A stretch of DNA of 14,399 bases from Dictyocoela muelleri. Taxonomy: Eukaryota > Microsporidia. Of this stretch, positions 1-7,378 are shown piece after piece (position 1 is the first letter of the stretch; the number at the start of each line of letters is the position of its first letter). Location: the NCBI GenBank assembly GCA_016256075.1, contig SDVU01000363.1, forward strand, positions 1 to 14,399. The letters run 5' to 3'. The position numbers were made by a program, and so were the translations under genes. The notes beneath the pieces were generated by a model. It was not told the origin of the DNA and made no database searches. It saw only the letters and a program-made list of their open reading frames with translations.

Positions 1-1
1 T

Positions 2-199
2 AAATATAATTTTGTAGATCCGAATACCGGCGTACATACTCAAAATGTAGAAAGCTATAATAACAAGATTAAACTTTTTATAAAAATGCAAAAAGGCTGT
101 AGAGTTAATGATAGGAAATATTTATTAAGCCTATTTTTATTCTTGGATTTATTCAAAAATGAAAGCTTCAAGAAAATTTTAGAAATAATAAAAATCTGA
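2..199 (+). CDS. C-terminal part of an ISXO2-like/Merlin transposase, cut by the window edge
   Basis: Sixty-five codons run open from the window edge to TGA at 197-199. The start of the translation carries FVDPNTGVHTQNVESY, the signature around the third catalytic residue of ISXO2-like (IS1595/Merlin-type) DDE transposases. The likely catalytic Glu is the codon at 50-52. The family normally has Trp a few residues after this Glu (ENLW or ESFW), whereas here there is Tyr-Asn-Asn, so this is a divergent or relaxed copy. The rest is the helical Lys-rich tail usual for the family. The visible part has no break; the N-terminus and the first two catalytic Asp lie outside the window. The 3' end of the mobile element is probably the repeated motif at 299-348. 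Family call is firm; activity is unknown. Confidence 0.8.
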   Translation, partial: KYNFVDPNTGVHTQNVESYNNKIKLFIKMQKGCRVNDRKYLLSLFLFLDLFKNESFKKILEIIKI

Positions 200-298
200 T
201 ATTTTTAAATTTATTGTTTTTTATGTTAATTATGATTTCATTTGTCTGCAATTTTTTTATTTTCTCCTTTCACGTTTTTCTTATTATTATTTCAACAG

Positions 299-348
299 GG
301 TCGTATAATCGAAAAGTGTCCACTACAGGTCGTATAATCGACATGATC
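299..348. repeat. Direct repeat of a 14-bp motif, candidate 3' end of the ISXO2-like element
   Basis: GGTCGTATAATCGA, or its near-identical form, occurs at about 300-313 and again at 335-348, separated by AAAGTGTCCACTACA. It lies about 100 bp after the transposase stop, which is where the terminus of a Merlin-type element would be. A related string (GGTCGTCTATTCC...CCACTCTACAGG) is found on the minus strand at about 1060-1090, again just 3' of an ISXO2-like transposase remnant. The shared position argues that both are family termini. No target duplication can be tested because the left end is outside the window. Confidence 0.4.
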
Positions 349-419
349 CAAAAATTTTACCAAAATATTAGCGATATTCAATAAATAAAGAATCCTTTAG
401 ATAGTCTTTTACCTCAAAT

Positions 420-994
420 TTAGAATACCCCTGTGAATTATATTATTTTCAAAATTTTATCGATTATGTATTTATAGTTGGAAAACCCGTAAAAAATTTC
501 CAATTTCGCGCCTTTAAAAAACTCTGATGCCTAAAATTAGATTGAATCGGATATTTACTAATAGTTATTCTTCAAACGTCTTTTCAATATTATCTGAGTT
601 TTCAATGGTTGTTAAGATTTTGAATGAACATATAGATTTAAAGCTCGCCGAAAATTCTTTCTATATCTCATTTAGTCCTTTTGATACTATTTTGGAATGT
701 ATTATTGCCTAAAATGTATCTATTGATGATGAATCGACAATGTTAACTACTTTATTTTCAACTCAGTATTAGATAAAATACAGTAGACTTGCATGTACTT
801 TGTAGATTTAAGATTTTTGTTACTATATACCGATTCTATTGAAACAAAATTTTTGGATATCACCCAAAATTTCCTCTGCACTGATCAACTGCCAAAATCA
901 CCCATAAATTATTAAATTCTAGAATTTCTGGATCATCTTCCGATTTCTGTCTCCCGTAATAAAAAATGATTGTTAAAATAAGTAGTGTAAACAT
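420..994 (-). pseudogene. Decayed reading frame of unknown function with a hydrophobic N-terminus
   Basis: On the minus strand an ATG at 992-994 opens 44 codons beginning MFTLLILTIIFYYGRQ. This is a hydrophobic stretch like a signal peptide or anchor, followed by an acidic segment (KSEDDPEILEF) and ending at TGA 860-862. The same frame continues to about 750 past two stops. From about 745 down to about 500 another frame carries plausible protein sequence (for example SKIVSKGLNEI and ILTTIENSDNIEKTFEE) with a few in-frame stops. The polar, non-repetitive composition looks like former coding sequence, but I recognise no family. It sits between two ISXO2-like remnants. It could be a host secreted-protein gene now dead, cargo of a transposon, or chance in A+T-rich DNA. 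Confidence 0.3.
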
Positions 995-1092
995 TAAAAC
1001 CTTTAATAAATCTATCCAACGGCTTATAAATACTTTTTATCGTAGAAAAATTATGAATCCCTGTAGAGTGGTCAATGGAATAGACGACCTTT

Positions 1093-1788
1093 AACTATGT
1101 TATTAAAAAAAAACTATCAAAAATGCCAATCTGTTAACAGTTAACACAGCCCTCTTGCCTTTATACTAACTTTTTATTAGATTATTAAAGAATTATACTG
1201 AATGTGTGTTAACGCCAGAGACATGGTTAAAGAATTCTCTATTGTGACATACAGTACTGTTTTTTGATCCCGTTGAAGAAAGAAAACTATATGATTTGTG
1301 TTAATCGTTCAAATTATAGACTGTATGGCAACACAACAGGTTATAATAGGTATCAATGTTTACGCCTTCTTATTGGGTATAGTTTGGCAAATACCCTTAT
1401 TATATTATTTCCTGACTAAACAATGCAAAATGCATCTGTGCGATTGCTAGATTGCCGACCACTATGGTTTTTTTCTTAAAATTTAGGGTGTTTTCGTCTT
1501 TTTCTATTAATTTTTTAGGTCGCCCTAATTTATTGTCTTGAAATTTTTCGCCGGTAATAATTTATTAAACTCATATACTACTCGATTAGCGATTCTAGGC
1601 CTCCCAAAGTAACTGCATATTGAATTTACGGGTTGTTTTGATAAATATATTATTTTTATTTTAATAATAACATCTATTCCGATACTAAAACTGGCAAAAA
1701 AGTATCTTTCCGAAGATATATATAATTTAGAATTGGAATCAGTACAACCAACAGTCGTACTTAATATGCGTATAAATCTACATTTCGC
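1093..1788 (-). pseudogene. Heavily decayed ISXO2-like transposase
   Basis: Reading the minus strand from 1788, one frame stays open for 87 codons to a stop at 1525-1527 (it includes ISSERYFFASFSIG and FGRPRIANRVVYEFNKLLPA). The text then continues one frame over from 1525 to 1400 (GRPKKLIEKDENTLNFKKK, then VVGNLAIAQ), where LIEKDE fits the VEIDE motif of the first catalytic Asp. Near 1290-1130 a further frame reads TVCHNREFFNHVSGVNTHSV, stop, FFNNLIKS, stop, YKGKRA. That matches the family C-terminal signature GxxTxxIExxxNxxK, with the catalytic Glu codon replaced by TAA. At least two frameshifts and several stops are present. The zinc-finger N-terminus is not recognisable. The right end may be near 1882-1911, where TCATAATCG resembles the 299-348 motif in inverse orientation; this is weak. 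Confidence 0.6.
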
Positions 1789-1925
1789 TTATAAGGGACG
1801 AATTTCATAGCGATGGTACATACACGACACATTTTTTCCTTATGTATATATTTCACTTCCTTTAGAAAGTTTATAGTTACACATGTGTGAATCTCATAAT
1901 CGCACTTTCGAGTACATTTCTATTA

Positions 1926-2153
1926 TAGCCCTTTTTATTTTTATACTCCAACTTTTACATTCTTATACTCCAACTTTTACATTCTTATAGTCCAACTTTA
2001 TCATTCTTATAGTCCCAATTTTTCATTTTTATAGTCCAAATTTTTCATTCTTATAGTCGATTTTTTTATTCTTATAGTCCATTTTTTTCATTTTTATAGT
2101 CCAACTTTTTCATTTATATAGTCCAAATTTTCATTCTTATGGTCCATTTTTAA
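1926..2153. repeat. Left terminal inverted repeat made of ten ~22-bp tandem units
   Basis: Ten units follow TAGCCCTTTTT, each close to TATAGTCCAACTTTTTCATT plus two bases. The first two have TATACTCC, the sixth TATAGTCG and the tenth TATGGTCC. The array is the reverse complement of the array at 5399-5597. In Tc1/mariner elements terminal direct repeats are transposase-binding sites, so a binding role is a reasonable inference. Confidence 0.8.
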
Positions 2154-2206
2154 AAATAGAAAAAAAATTTCACCCTTATAAAATTAATAATGATTATAAT
2201 GACCAA

Positions 2207-3260
2207 ATGAATGTAGAAAGGACTTTAGATAATAATAATATGTCAGTAGAAAGAGGAAGGAGAGCTAGACGAGCCGTGTCTAGAAACATGATTGAATGCT
2301 TTCTGAATCTCCTCCATAGAGAAGTATCACTATCCGATATAGCACCAATTCTAGATGTTTCACGTAAAACAGTGAACAGACTGTATACAAGGTATCTTAA
2401 TGGCGAATTTTCAGACTTGAATGATTTTAAATCGGCTGGAGAAAAAAGAAAAAAGTCGAAAAAAGACATATCATTTGAAAAAATATAATAGCCTCCGAAA
2501 TAAGTGTATCGCCCTGTATAAGTCTCAAATCAATCGCGGAAAAACTTAAGTGCTATAATTAACAGAGAAAATATTCTTTATCAACTGTCTCGCGTATTAT
2601 AAAAAAGATGGACTTTACAAGGAAAACGCTAACCTTGGTTACAATTAACAGAAATAGCGATCTGAACAAGAGAATAAGATTTCAGTATGCATCTTCATTG
2701 AATAATATCGAAGATGACCAATCGATTTTTATTGATGAGTCGGGTTTTAACCTGCATTTCTACCATAAATTAGGATATTCTCCAGAACACCAAATGTTTC
2801 GTAAACGTTGCTAATCCCAAAGGCACAAATATTTCCTTGCTGTGTGCTATAAGTATACAAGGTGTAATTGTATATGAAGTTAAAGTAGGAAGCTTTGAAT
2901 CAGCAGATATATGCAGATTCATTACCATGAAACTCTCAGAATTATTAGCCACAGAAAAAAAAATATATTGTTATAGATAACGCTGTAATACATAAAACAA
3001 GGGATGTAGCAGAAGCTTTTGCTAGCGGGAATTACATCTTAAAATTTATACCTCCTTATTCTCCACAGCTCAACTATATTGAAGAATTTTTTTCATGCAT
3101 TAAGGCTCGTGTGAGACGAAGAGGAATTAATATGAATAAAATTCAACTTATTGCTGCCATAGAAGAAATTTTATTTTCTGTTGATTTTGATTTAAATGGA
3201 TATTTTAATCATATGTGACGTTGGGTTGAGAAAGCAAGTGCGAGAATGGATTTTATATAA
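2207..3260 (+). pseudogene. Tc1/IS630-type DD34E transposase, broken
   Basis: ATG at 2207 begins a 93-codon segment with an N-terminal helix-turn-helix region (SLSDIAPILDVSRKTVNRLY, about residues 40-60), typical of IS630/Tc1 DNA-binding domains. A second part (STVSRIIKKMDFTRKTL) joins the catalytic core in other frames. Catalytic residues visible are Asp in FIDESGF (codon 2734), Asp in VIDNAVIHK (codon 2976) and Glu in YSPQLNYIEE (codon 3081). There are 34 residues between the second Asp and Glu, hence DD34E. Frame changes are needed near 2485, 2560, 2798 and 2960, and TGA at 3216-3218 interrupts the tail before RWVEKASARMDFI and the terminal TAA. All three catalytic residues survive, so decay is recent to moderate. 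The gene lies just inside the left repeat array and reads inward. Confidence 0.85.
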
Positions 3261-3719
3261 ATTCCTTAATTCTTATATGTTTTATTATTAGCAGCCAGTT
3301 GTTAGCAAAAAAAGATTTTTAGCACAAACTTTTAAAAATTTATTTATTAATCCCTAAATGTAAATGGCTGTCAATCAAACTCGCCTCATTGAGTTGATAA
3401 AACTCAAAATTCAAACCCAAATAAACATTTTACTCAAAACAGCGGGGCCGAGTATATGTGTATATTTTAAAAATTTTATAAAAAACAATTTATTGATTTT
3501 AACGTTTCTTTTTCAAATTATTAAGAGTAAAAACATATCTTCGACAAATTCCACGCAGTTATTCAATACAGATTTAAATTATTTTTCATTTTCCGAATAT
3601 TATCTAATTGTTTCAAATACATTTAACAATAAATTGAAGCGCTGAAATTGTTTATGGCTCACGATTTTTTAGTTTTGCAATAAATTTAATAATATTTGAA
3701 TAAGCCATGTTCTACTAAC
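3261..3719. other. Non-transposase interior of the Tc1/IS630 element with a 93-codon ORF of doubtful reality
   Basis: An ATG at 3364 opens 93 codons to 3645 (begins MAVNQTRLIELIKLK, with an internal Ile/Leu/Phe-rich stretch around residues 43-53). I recognise no domain. In DNA this rich in A+T an open run of this length is expected about once by chance in a window this size, so I do not call a gene. If real it would be cargo of the transposon, 100 bp after the transposase and on the same strand. Confidence 0.3.
3712..3719. repeat. Left 8-bp target site duplication of the Merlin element
   Basis: CTACTAAC directly precedes the left inverted repeat and recurs perfectly at 4810-4817 directly after the right one. 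Eight to nine bp is the known duplication length of the Merlin/IS1016 superfamily. Confidence 0.9.
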
Positions 3720-3749
3720 GGTTCAGGGATGTATTTCGTCACATTTTGA
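3720..3749 (+). repeat. Left terminal inverted repeat of the Merlin element
   Basis: Thirty bp starting GGTTCAGGGATGTATTTCGT. It matches the reverse complement of 4780-4809 except at the tenth base (A here, C there). Confidence 0.92.
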
Positions 3750-3772
3750 AAATTTTTATTTTTTTAAAAAAT

Positions 3773-3788
3773 GATGAAATACAGCCCT
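3773..3788 (-). repeat. Internal inverted copy of the Merlin terminus
   Basis: GATGAAATACAGCCCT is the reverse complement of bases 6-21 of the left terminal repeat with two mismatches, and of the right terminus with one. The left end alone can therefore form a 16-bp stem with a loop of about 30 bases. Confidence 0.75.
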
Positions 3789-3793
3789 ATTAG

Positions 3794-4729
3794 GAAAATG
3801 AATTTGCAAAACCAGCCAAAACAGGCGTTGATGATATCCCTTTAAATACAAAGTCTGCAATAGAGTATTGCTTGCAGAAAGGGTATCTAAAAAGCTCAAT
3901 TCCCTGTGTTGATGTTCAATGTTCGCTTAACCAGATTAAAATTTTTGTAACTAAAAAATATATGAATGGTTATGGCTATAGATGTAAGTTCTGTAAGAAA
4001 GAACGTAATATTCTTGCAGTCTTGTTGTTAGACAAGGCTATATTAGTTTGCACAAATATTTTCGCTCAGTATACAAATGGTGTGAGAATGTCCAAGAGAA
4101 AATTGTTCTTCGTAATTGTTGTATCAGTAAAGCTGCATACCAGAAAGTTAAAAAAAACATATATCTTTTTATCGAAAGGTTAGGAAGTAGTTCAGGATCA
4201 AGAAAGTTAGGAGGTCCAGGTTTGAAAGTTCAAGTTGATGAAACTGTTATTGCACATGGTGTGATAAAAAGTTTTACTAGTAAGTTGTCGGATAATACTT
4301 CTGGTGTTATATGGCTTGTAGAATGATTGAAGAGAGATCTAGGGAATTTTACTATTCTATTGTTCCTAATCGAAGTCAAGAAGCATTATCTTTACTGTTC
4401 AAAAATTTTATTAAAACAGGGACATTGATTATTACGGATGGCCACACATCCTACCCAAGAGCGGTTAGAAGTAATCATTGCCATCACAAAGTAGTGAATC
4501 ATTCAAGAGGGTTCAAGAATATAGAAGGGTTTCACACTAATAATATCGAAAATTTATGGTCAATTTTAAAGTATGAGATTAACAAAAGAAGAGGTGTCGT
4601 TAAGACATCATTGGAAAGATTTCTTGAGGATTCATATTTAGGTATATGTATTTAAGAAATAACAATTCTGAAGAGATTTTAAATACTTTCACCATGATCA
4701 TAGCTTTCTTATTCAAAAATAAAGAATAA
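3794..4729 (+). pseudogene. Merlin/ISXO2-like transposase with three or four frameshifts
   Basis: Segment 1 (3794 to about 4005) has the N-terminal zinc-ribbon region: IEYCLQKGYLKSSIPC, then RCKFCKKE. Segment 2 (about 4030-4320) has YKWCENVQEKIVLRN and GGPGLKVQVDET, with the first catalytic Asp at 4237. Segment 3 (about 4323-4625) has REFYYSIVPNRSQEAL, TLIITDGHTSYPRAV with the second Asp at 4437, and HTNNIENLWSILK with Glu at 4548. Segment 4 reads FIFRYMYLRNNNSEEIL and ends at TAA 4727-4729. Frame changes lie near 4010-4030, 4321 and 4625. No ATG is in frame with segment 1; ATG 3798 is out of frame, suggesting a fourth. All catalytic residues remain. The 80-bp distance from stop to element end is usual. 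Confidence 0.88.
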
Positions 4730-4779
4730 AATTTTCATGCTCAATTTTTATTTTTTTGAAGCTCACCCCCTTAGAAGAG

Positions 4780-4809
4780 TCAAAATGTGACGAAATACAG
4801 CCCTGAACC
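4780..4809 (-). repeat. Right terminal inverted repeat of the Merlin element
   Basis: Thirty bp ending ACAGCCCTGAACC, matching the left terminus at 29 of 30 positions, followed at once by the duplicated target CTACTAAC (4810-4817). Confidence 0.92.
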
Positions 4810-4883
4810 CTACTAACTTTGAAAATAGTGACACCTGGCTCATAAAATAATATTTGTAAGGGAAACTATAATTTAATTATTTC

Positions 4884-5063
4884 ATGGCTGAACCAGAAGA
4901 AAATCTCTCCTTTGTTAAAACCCAATCTAGAGAACAGTATCTTATACGAAAACGCCATCACGCATATTATCGCCTAATTTAATATCAGAGTTATAGAGGA
5001 TATTTTCACCCATTTATATTCCCAATTTTCAATTGCCAAGCAAAAAAGAGAAGAAACGTGTAA
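4884..5063 (+). pseudogene. Short split reading frame, unrecognised
   Basis: ATG at 4884 opens 32 codons (MAEPEENLSFVKTQSREQYL, then RKRHHAYYRLI) to TAA 4980-4982. The same frame continues as YQSYRGYFHPFIFPIFN and QAKKRRNV to TAA 5061-5063. The codon choice and mixed charge look more protein-like than the surrounding A+T-rich DNA, but I recognise no family. It follows the Merlin insertion within the outer Tc1/IS630 element. It may be a fragment of captured sequence or of a second element gene, or chance. Confidence 0.25.
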
Positions 5064-5398
5064 TAAAAAATAGAATACTTTTTTAAAAGTAATAAAAATA
5101 CCACGTCAACTGGCATTTGCAGCCCGTTTAAACAAATATCGATTTTTCTTAGATTTTGAGTGTATAAACTTACCGTGTCGAGTTTGATATGCAGGATTTA
5201 TATTCAGAGGTCACTAAATAAATATTGAGGGCTTTGTGCTAAAAACTAGAGGCCTTTATTATTTAAAGAAAATTTTGATTTGAAAATTTAAATGTCTCGT
5301 AGTTATATTTATTATCTGGTTTTAACAATTTTTTTTGAAAGCCAATTCGATCTTTTCTTAAATGTATTCTAGTTTTTTTAATAAAGTATTTTTTTTTT
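5064..5398. other. Unassigned interior of the Tc1/IS630 element
   Basis: A+T-rich sequence between the split ORF and the right repeat array. I see no open frame of note, no RNA-like fold and no repeat shared with the rest of the window. Confidence 0.5.
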
Positions 5399-5597
5399 AA
5401 ATGGACTATAAGAATGAAAAAGTTGGACTACAAGAATGAAAAAGTTGGACAATAAAAATGAAAAAGTTGGACAATAATAATAAAAAGTTGGACTATAAAA
5501 ATGAAAAGCCGGACTATAAAAATGAAAAGGTTGGACTATAAGAATGAAAAAGCCGGATAAAAAAATAAAAGTTGGACTATAAGAACGAAAAGGGCTG
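5399..5597. repeat. Right terminal inverted repeat made of nine ~22-bp tandem units
   Basis: Nine units on the plus strand close to GGACTATAAGAATGAAAAAG plus two bases, the reverse complement of the left array. The eighth unit is shortened, and units five and seven end in GCC instead of GTT. The array ends in GGGCTG followed by TA. The 100-codon minus-strand open frame over this array (Tyr-Ser-Pro-rich) is a by-product of the repeat. Confidence 0.8.
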
Positions 5598-5654
5598 TAA
5601 TCATAAGGGGTATATATTATTTTTATAAAAAAAATTTTTCCAGAAAGGAAAATT

Positions 5655-5779
5655 TTTAATATTAACTGTCTAAATCTCATATTGTGTTTTTTTTTATATT
5701 AACTATTCAAATTTCCCACTATGATATTTTTTATATCAACTGCAAAAATTTTCCTACGATGTAAATTTTTGCAGTTGAT
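5655..5779. repeat. Three imperfect ~38-bp tandem units ending in a perfect 17-bp hairpin
   Basis: Units start with ATATTAACTGTC (about 5657), ATATTAACTATTC (about 5696) and ATATCAACTGC (about 5733). The last unit runs into a perfect inverted repeat: ATCAACTGCAAAAATTT at 5735-5751 pairs with 5763-5779 around an 11-base loop. A role as terminator or RNA hairpin cannot be decided from sequence. Confidence 0.65.
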
Positions 5780-5890
5780 CCCCATTTTTTTTGCCTTTGA
5801 ATTCAAATTGGCATGGTTTTCGCTGGTAGAACCATTATTTAAATTAAAATCGATAGAATTGTTTTTATTTAAATGATTTAATTTTGACAT
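5699..5890 (-). CDS. Possible small Asn/Lys-rich protein, hypothetical
   Basis: ATG at 5888-5890 on the minus strand opens 63 codons (MSKLNHLNKNNSIDFNLNNG and on) to a stop at 5699-5701. The product would be small, basic and rich in Asn, Lys and Ser, with no membrane segment and no domain I recognise. The upstream minus strand has GGGATAATTATATAT directly before ATG; a short G- or C-triplet motif close to the start codon is common in microsporidian genes. Against it, the last third overlaps the tandem units and hairpin, and the length is near chance expectation. Probability of being a gene is low to moderate. Confidence 0.25.
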   Translation of the reverse strand: MSKLNHLNKNNSIDFNLNNGSTSENHANLNSKAKKMGINCKNLHRRKIFAVDIKNIIVGNLNS

Positions 5891-6116
5891 ATATATAATT
5901 ATCCCTGTCCTTATAAAGTTATTTTTAAAACATTAACGGTATCAGATTATACATTAAAGCAACTTAACATTAATAAACCTATTCTGAAACAAATATGTGT
6001 AAGGATACAAGTGTAGTGTGATTGTGACCAGTATTATAAGACACAATTAACAAATTTGTATTTAAATCATGTTTTTAGACGTTCAGTTCCTCGTGTTTCT
6101 TTTATATGCTAATTCT
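5891..6116. other. Intergenic stretch without visible feature
   Basis: No open frame, repeat or RNA fold that I can support. Confidence 0.5.
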
Positions 6117-6460
6117 AAGCTATACAGTGGCCTAGTTGTTAGGCGATTTTCATTAGATCAATGATTCAGCTGGATACTGGTAATTAGAGCCTGTTTCACG
6201 GATTATTTTTCACTAATTTTTTACCGAGATACGCAAACGAATACTTCGCAACTAAGAGAGTCTTTTATCATTCATTGTAATATTAGAACAAGCCTTAATC
6301 TGCCTTACCATAATAGAAAAACTGTATAATACTTCTATATTTCTATACTTATTGACCGTTAATGACAATTCCATTAATTTATTAAAGCGACGTCAGTAGT
6401 ATTCAGAGCTCGATACTTAAATTTTCATTTAAGAATGTTTACCACACAGCTATTTGCCTA
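6117..6460. repeat. Dispersed repeat copy A, with tRNA-like sequence at both ends in inverted orientation
   Basis: It aligns over about 300 bp with copy B at 12948-13290, sharing stretches such as TACCGAGATACGC/TGCCGAGATGCG, ATATTAGA(A/C)CAAG(C/T)CTTAATC, ACTGTATA and CGATACTTAAATTT. The plus-strand left end (6127-6180) reads like a tRNA 5' half: TGGCCTAGTTGTTAGG resembles an A box and forms a GCC/GGC D-stem. The minus-strand right end (6455-6395) has TAGCTGTGTGGTAA, also A-box-like, then a 7-bp stem with a GAAA loop (CTTAAAT/ATTTAAG), then a degenerate B-box position. Acceptor stems do not pair, so this is not a functional tRNA. It looks like a tRNA-derived, SINE-like element, possibly with two facing heads. 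Confidence 0.6.
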
Positions 6461-6908
6461 AGCTTTATCTCCTTTTTTAAAATTTTATGTACAAAGATTT
6501 TATATTTATTTCCATAAGGCGATTTTACCTCTTATTCAAAATTTGTAAATATTCAAAAAAAAAATTAAAAAACAAAAAAATGTTAATGATCGCCGTATTT
6601 TTTTATCTTTTTCGTTTAAAATTTTTTGTGAGTTTTAAAAAATATAAAACCCGTTATTTCACCTTAAAGTCTATTGTTTAGTCTTCAGAGACAAAACCTC
6701 TTTCTTCTGAATTTTTATTATTTATATTTTTAACATATCAGGGTAGGGTGTATTTTTTTTAAAAAAACAGCTTCTATTTTTTAATATGCATCTAAATAAA
6801 TACGCAATATATTTTACTTCACACTTTATAATGTTCCATCGCTCCGTACAATTGATTTAGACCAATAGCTTCTATGTGTTTTTTATTACACCTACTTTTT
6901 CGTTATAC
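6461..6908. other. A+T-rich stretch without supported gene
   Basis: A 64-codon ATG frame at 6487-6681 translates to Phe/Lys/Tyr-rich sequence that simply mirrors the base composition. I see no other signal. Confidence 0.5.
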
Positions 6909-7178
6909 GTCTAAAGCAATGTTTTGCAAACTGTGAACCCTAGACCTTTTTTAGGTGCGCCCTGAACATTTTTTTATATTTTAAAAACTTATTTTTTAAA
7001 CTTTAGATCCCACTTTGATTCGCAATCTAATTTAAAAACTCGCAATAATCAAATGTAAATAGGTAAAATCATTAATAAATTGATGGGGAAATGCGATATT
7101 GTCATTAAAATATAAGACCTAACATTGAAGATATTCTCGATTTACCAAGCACTTATTTACACTAATAATATATATATT

Positions 7179-7253
7179 CCAAGAACCAAAGGTCTTGGAC
7201 CAATGTTGGCGACAAATCGCCGGGTTTTAAGATTTTCTTATCGTGGAGACGAT
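7179..7253. other. GC-richer patch with successive short hairpins inside the hAT element
   Basis: Perfect small palindromes follow one another: CCAAGA/TCTTGG (7179-7198), GGTC-TTG-GACC (7191-7201, alternative to the first), GGCGA-CAAA-TCGCC (7208-7221) and ATCGT-GGAG-ACGAT (7240-7253). A 61-codon frame from a TTG covers the patch but no protein family is recognised. It could be a folded RNA segment or a captured fragment. Confidence 0.4.
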
Positions 7254-7317
7254 CTTGTTGTTGTATTGTTGTGCTTACCGGGAAAATTTATTTTCAGTGA
7301 AAACTTTTAAAAACATG

Positions 7318-7338
7318 ATTTATTTATTTATTTATTTA

Positions 7339-7373
<35 letters not shown>
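7318..7373. repeat. Compound microsatellite (TTTA)n then (AT)n
   Basis: About six ATTT/TTTA units followed by about 15 AT dinucleotides, within the hAT element. Confidence 0.95.

Positions 7374-7378
<5 letters not shown>

Larger units (their letters stand above)
3720..4809 (+). mobile_element. Merlin (ISXO2-like) transposon, structurally complete
   Basis: The element is 1090 bp and is bounded by 30-bp inverted repeats (3720-3749 and 4780-4809) that differ at one position. Both ends begin GGTTCAGGG and carry TATTTCGTCACATTTTGA. It is flanked by a perfect 8-bp duplication, CTACTAAC. Inside is one plus-strand transposase reading frame with three or four frame changes. The element sits in the non-coding interior of the Tc1/IS630 transposon and is therefore younger than it. 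The near-identical ends suggest a recent arrival, while the broken transposase means it could move only with an enzyme supplied elsewhere. Confidence 0.92.
1926..5597 (+). mobile_element. Tc1/IS630-mariner family transposon with tandem-repeat inverted ends, interrupted by a Merlin element
   Basis: The left end reads TA|TAGCCCTTTTT and the right end, reverse-complemented, reads TA|CAGCCCTTTTC. The TA flanks at 1924-1925 and 5598-5599 fit the TA target duplication of Tc1/mariner elements. Inward from both ends run inverted arrays of about 22-bp repeats that finish with the same inner edge (GGTCCATTT). The interior has a broken DD34E transposase on the plus strand, about 460 bp without a recognised gene, a nested Merlin element at 3720-4809, and about 570 bp with a short split ORF. 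Without the Merlin element and its duplicated target the transposon would be about 2.57 kb, long for this superfamily. The extra length is the repeat arrays and about 1 kb of unexplained sequence after the transposase. The alternative, two separate elements each contributing one end, is possible. Confidence 0.7.

Noticed and set aside
527-712. 61-codon plus-strand frame with ATG
   Set aside because: Length is within chance for this composition, and the minus strand offers an equally plausible decayed frame.
1325-1450. 41-codon plus-strand ATG frame with a hydrophobic middle (VIIGINVYAFLLGIVWQIPL)
   Set aside because: It lies antisense to the ISXO2-like remnant and is short enough to be chance.
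2194-2469. 91-codon minus-strand frame
   Set aside because: It lies antisense to the helix-turn-helix part of the Tc1/IS630 transposase, whose plus-strand translation has clear family motifs.
3781-5599. Shared string TACAGCCCT in the Merlin ends and in the Tc1/IS630 terminus as evidence of common origin
   Set aside because: Only nine bases are shared, the positions within the termini differ, and the superfamilies and target duplications differ; coincidence is more likely.
5378-5680. 100-codon minus-strand frame rich in Tyr, Ser, Pro and Phe
   Set aside because: Its periodic peptide is the translation of the 22-bp tandem repeat array, not a protein family.
6487-6681. 64-codon plus-strand frame rich in Phe, Lys and Tyr
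   Set aside because: Low-complexity reflection of A+T-rich DNA.
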